From Streptomyces sp. WMMC500 (GTDB taxonomy: Bacteria; Actinomycetota; Actinomycetes; Streptomycetales; Streptomycetaceae): a stretch of 64,000 nt of DNA. Positions 61,436-64,000 of this stretch are shown here, piece after piece. A program made the position numbers and the translations under genes. Positions within the stretch are counted from its first letter, which is position 1. Every line of letters starts with the position of its first letter. The notes under the pieces were generated by a model. The model did no database searches, was not told where the DNA came from, and saw only the letters and a program-made list of their open reading frames with translations. The stretch covers positions 930,001 through 994,000 of the forward strand of contig NZ_CP114905.1 of NCBI RefSeq assembly GCF_027497195.1. The letters are read 5' to 3'.

Positions 61436-61474
61436 CGGGGCGAGCGGGGGCGCGGCGCAGGTCGTCGCTCTCGT

Positions 61475-61876
61475 TCAGGCGGTGGCCAGCAGGTCCCGCA
61501 CTCCCTGGGCCGTCAGGGAGACCTCCTCCGGCGCGCCCGCGTCGATGACCAGAGACGGGCCGTCCGAGGGCCAGCCGCGCGCGAGGTCGCCGAGCGCGAC
61601 CGCGTTGTAGTGCTGGATCTCCGGGAAGACCTGCTCAAGGCGGTCGGCGGAGGTGAAGACGGGCACGAGGCGGGTGCCGTCGCCCTGCTCCACCACCGGC
61701 AGGCTCAGCGCCTGCGGCTGCTCGGGCCCGATGGGCTCCTCGGCCGGAGCGGGGTCGGGCAGCAGCACCCGGCTCTCGGCGAGCGTGTGCAGTGCCTCCT
61801 GGTCCGGACCGTTCTCGGCGACGGTGTGCAGCGCCTGCTGGGCGGCGGAGCGCTGGCCGTCCGGGTGGTACGTCAT
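61475..61876 (-). CDS. SseB-family protein
   Basis: The ATG at 61876 follows GGAAGGG and gives 133 residues. LPVVEQGDGTRLVPVFTSAD, RLEQVFPEIQHYNAVALGDL and PSLVIDAGAPEEVSLTAQGV follow the SseB N-terminal domain. The first 60 residues are low-complexity with two AL-H-T-A/V-E units (ALHTVAEN, ALHTLAES). Function is unknown; in actinobacteria these are single-gene stress or type VII-associated factors. It converges with the stress protein gene. Confidence 0.8.
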   Translation of the reverse strand: MTYHPDGQRSAAQQALHTVAENGPDQEALHTLAESRVLLPDPAPAEEPIGPEQPQALSLPVVEQGDGTRLVPVFTSADRLEQVFPEIQHYNAVALGDLARGWPSDGPSLVIDAGAPEEVSLTAQGVRDLLATA

Positions 61877-62031
61877 GGGTGTCCCTTCCGTGTGCGGCAG
61901 GACCGGTCGTGGCGCGGGTTCCCCGGCACAACGGGCTGAAACCGGAGTGCATCGCCGACCGTTTTGCCCCGTTTGATGCGGCATGCACGTGCCCTCGCCC
62001 TGCGGGGGCCGCCCCGGGGACGGTGCGGCGC

Positions 62032-62457
62032 CTACCCCTCGCGCTTCTTCTTGTCCCCGGTGCCCCAGCGCACCTTGCTCATGGCCCTCCGCAGCGGAAC
62101 CCGCAGGTCCGGCGGCAGCGGCCGGCCGGCCGCGGAGGCGAGGAGGGCTTCGGCCACGTGCCGTAGCGGGATGTTGGCGTGCTGGGACGCGTCCAGCAGC
62201 ACCTCCCAGGCCTCGTCCTCGTCCGCCCCGAGCACGGCGATCAGTACGCCGCGTGCCTGGTCGACTACCGGCCGGCTTTCGATGGCCTGCTTGAGCTGCG
62301 CGTTCTCCTCGCTCAGCTCGATCAGCCGCCGGGCCACGTGTGCGAGCAGGTCGGAAGAGACCTCCGCCTCGCCGACGGCCGTCTCGATCTCCACGACGAG
62401 GTCGTCCGGGTGCGCGGGCACGGCGGAGGAGCGGCTCTGTGGGCGGGGAGGTCGCAT
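62032..62457 (-). CDS. Stand-alone ANTAR-domain protein
   Basis: The ATG at 62457 follows AAGGAGGGA and gives 141 residues. Residues ~50-110 form an ANTAR domain (QLKQAIESRPVVDQARGVLI, then DEDEAWEVLLDASQHANIPL and RHVAEALL), an RNA-binding antiterminator fold. There is no GAF or PAS sensor in front of it, only a short helical N-terminus. It could bind a paired hairpin leader when activated through a partner protein. The target RNA is not evident. Confidence 0.88.
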   Translation of the reverse strand: MRPPRPQSRSSAVPAHPDDLVVEIETAVGEAEVSSDLLAHVARRLIELSEENAQLKQAIESRPVVDQARGVLIAVLGADEDEAWEVLLDASQHANIPLRHVAEALLASAAGRPLPPDLRVPLRRAMSKVRWGTGDKKKREG

Positions 62458-62486
62458 GGAATCCCTCCTTCCCGGGTCCGGCACGT

Positions 62487-63755
62487 TCATGGCCGTCGTG
62501 CAGCCGAGGGCGGTTCGTCGTCCATGATCTCCCAGACCGTCGGGGACCGCTCCTCGGAGCCGGGGCGGTGGGGGTGGACGCCGACGACGGCCAGCGGAGG
62601 CAGGCCGTCGCATGCGGACAGTTCCTCCCACTGGTCCCGGGTGACCTCCAGGTACCGCAACTCCGCCAGGTCGGCCACGGTGGCGAGGTCGGCGACGGCT
62701 GCCGCCGCGATGTCGAGTGCCCACAGGCGGGGCAGCCCTCGGAGCGGAGCCAGCTCGACGGGGCGCGCGCAGGTGACCGACAGCGCGCGCAGTTCCCGGT
62801 TGCGGGCCGGCGCCGTCAGGTCGGCCGATGCCACGTCGAGTTCCAGGTACTCCACCGGACGGTCGCCGACCGGTGTCAGGTCGGGCGAGCCCGTGCTCGT
62901 CAGCCGCAGGGAACGTACCTCGGGCAGTACGGCGAGGAAGGCGGAGTCCGTCACGTCGCTCACCCGGACCTCCTGCACGCGCGGCCCGGCCCGCTCGGCC
63001 CGTGCGGGCGTGGGCCGGGAGTCGCCGTACGTGGCGTGCCCGCCCGGCGGGTCCGGAAGGCCCGCTTCGATCCACAGGTTCTTGCCGCTGCGGCGGTGGT
63101 CACCGCGTTCCAGCGCTTCCACCAGCCGGCACAGGAACGTGGTGACGGAGTCGGCGACGTGGACCGGCCCCTCCGTGTAGTCGACGCCCACCTCGATGAC
63201 CTGGCCGGGGCGGCCGCCCGGTCCCGGCTCCATGTCCACGGCCAGCCAGTTGCCGCCCGTGTCGCTGGCGAACCGTATCCACCCGGCACGCAGCGGGGAC
63301 CTCCGGACCGCGTTCGGCGGACAGGCGTCGAAGACGACCTCGCGCCAGGGTTCGACGTCCAGGTCCCGGGCGATGTCCAGCCACTCGTCGTCCTGCTCGC
63401 CCAGTTCGGCGACGGCGAGCCAGGGGTGCCGGTCGAACAGGGCGTTGACGAGGTCACCGTCGCCGTCGGCGATGCCGTACAGGGCGCGCAGGTCCGGGGG
63501 CAGCGGGAAGCCCAGCTTCTCCTCCGCCGCCGCGATGTCCGCCTCGCCCGCCGGCCCGGGGAGCTCCTGCTCGTACCCGAGGATGTCGGCCGTCAGCCGC
63601 CGGTAGCGGTGGAAGAGCCGCACCGCCTCGTCCGGATCGCCGGCGGGATCGGTAGCCTCGGGCGGCCCCTCCTGCTCGTCGCCCCGATCGGGTGGCAGGA
63701 AGTCCTCGTCGATCACGTACAGGATCGGCTGCCGGGGTGGGGAGTGCGTCGCCAT
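62487..63755 (-). CDS. SMI1/KNR4-like domain protein with repeat-like C-terminus
   Basis: The ATG at 63755 gives 422 residues. Residues ~70-190 fit the SMI1/KNR4 (SUKH) fold: DIAAAEEKLGFPLPPDLRAL, YGIADGDGDLVNALFDR, ASDTGGNWLAVDMEPGPGG and QVIEVGVDY. The C-terminal ~160 residues have Leu-rich strands (EVRSLRLTSTGSPDL, VEYLELDVASADLTA, LWALDIAAAAVADLA, ELRYLEVTRDQWEEL), like a small leucine-rich repeat. SUKH proteins are often immunity factors for contact toxins; no toxin gene is next to it. Confidence 0.8.
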   Translation of the reverse strand: MATHSPPRQPILYVIDEDFLPPDRGDEQEGPPEATDPAGDPDEAVRLFHRYRRLTADILGYEQELPGPAGEADIAAAEEKLGFPLPPDLRALYGIADGDGDLVNALFDRHPWLAVAELGEQDDEWLDIARDLDVEPWREVVFDACPPNAVRRSPLRAGWIRFASDTGGNWLAVDMEPGPGGRPGQVIEVGVDYTEGPVHVADSVTTFLCRLVEALERGDHRRSGKNLWIEAGLPDPPGGHATYGDSRPTPARAERAGPRVQEVRVSDVTDSAFLAVLPEVRSLRLTSTGSPDLTPVGDRPVEYLELDVASADLTAPARNRELRALSVTCARPVELAPLRGLPRLWALDIAAAAVADLATVADLAELRYLEVTRDQWEELSACDGLPPLAVVGVHPHRPGSEERSPTVWEIMDDEPPSAARRP

Positions 63756-63849
63756 GCGGCCGGAACCTAGCACCCGGCACCGACACCGCGGAGCGGGCCG
63801 TCGCGGCGGGCGGCTGCCTTCCGGACGAGGCTGCCGGCCCCGGCCCGCG

Positions 63850-64000
63850 TCAGGGGCGGTCCGGTCGGACGCTCCCGTCGTCGGCGGCCCGGCCGGGGGC
63901 GCTGCCGCCCTCCGGTTCCGCCGCGCCACCGCCGGCGTGGTCTCCCGCGTCCGGCCCGGCGTCTTCACCGCCGTACGTGCCGCCCTGCCGGGCGAGGTCG
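63850..64000 (-). CDS. C-terminal end of an unidentified protein (partial)
   Basis: The minus strand is open from the window edge to a TGA at 63850-63852, coding for an acidic, Gly- and Ala-rich tail (DLARQGGTYGGEDAGPDAGD) of about 49 residues that looks disordered. The codon pattern is GC3-biased, so it is probably a genuine gene end. No family can be assigned. Confidence 0.5.
   Translation of the reverse strand, partial: DLARQGGTYGGEDAGPDAGDHAGGGAAEPEGGSAPGRAADDGSVRPDRP

Noticed and set aside
1..64000. tRNA, rRNA, CRISPR arrays, insertion sequences, integrases and phage genes
   Set aside because: None recognised; base composition is even and no transposase or tRNA-like cloverleaf was seen in the gaps read.

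Overview
This is a 64 kb stretch of very GC-rich actinobacterial DNA, almost certainly from a Streptomyces or a close relative. The evidence is the third-position GC bias, the many GTG and TTG starts, long runs of stop/start overlaps (ATGA, GTGA, TTGA), Tat-exported proteins, actinobacterial families (ECF42 sigma factor with YCII protein, SseB, ANTAR, DUF3618) and rare TTA codons confined mostly to one cluster. I found no rRNA, tRNA, CRISPR array, insertion sequence or integrase.

Layout. 1-2.2 kb (minus): an ECF42-type sigma factor cut by the window edge, its YCII partner, a DHFR/RibD-type reductase and a hotdog thioesterase. 2.3-5.8 kb (plus): two secreted carbohydrate-active proteins, one Tat-exported and toroid-like, the other a GH29 alpha-L-fucosidase with a PA14 domain, closed by a strong hairpin terminator. 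5.8-9.0 kb (minus): a large Tat-exported PD40-repeat/amidohydrolase fusion. 9.2-17.5 kb (minus): a second, partial complex I locus, nuoA, a degenerate NuoB-NuoD-like fusion, then nuoH, J, K, L, M and N. It lacks nuoE, F, G and I, so it encodes a proton-pumping membrane arm without the normal electron-input module. 17.6-18.5 kb: an alpha/beta hydrolase. 18.6-21.8 kb: a four-gene WXG100/type VII-secretion-like module. 21.9-23.6 kb: a DMT transporter diverging from a PAP2 phosphatase.

23.7-51.4 kb (all minus): a 28 kb exopolysaccharide cluster of 20 genes, nearly all overlapping. It holds a priming polyprenyl glycosylphosphotransferase, an AlgD-like nucleotide-sugar dehydrogenase, glycosyltransferases, two Wzz-like proteins with degenerate kinase domains, an asparagine synthase, a Zn-alcohol dehydrogenase/Gfo-Idh fusion, a heparinase II/III-type lyase, a beta-helix lipoprotein, a Wzy-like polymerase, a Wzx-like flippase, and a block for an unusual, probably CDP-linked and C-methylated sugar (cytidylyltransferase, C-methyltransferase, PIG-L deacetylase, epimerases, DUF4910 protein, GSAM-like aminotransferase, pyruvyltransferase). 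Three genes of this cluster carry in-frame TTA codons, which predicts control by the bldA tRNA during development.

51.9-57.4 kb (minus): small membrane proteins, an ECF sigma factor resembling mycobacterial SigC, a His/Met-rich membrane protein, a PCu(A)C-like protein and a CopA-type copper ATPase, together a likely copper-handling locus. 57.5-60.3 kb: a divergent MmyB-like regulator with an alcohol dehydrogenase and an atypical SDR. 60.5-64 kb: a tandem universal stress protein, an SseB-family protein, an ANTAR protein, an SMI1/KNR4-like protein with a repeat-like tail, and the 3' end of one further gene.

All functions are inferred by reading translated sequence from memory of the families; no database search was run.
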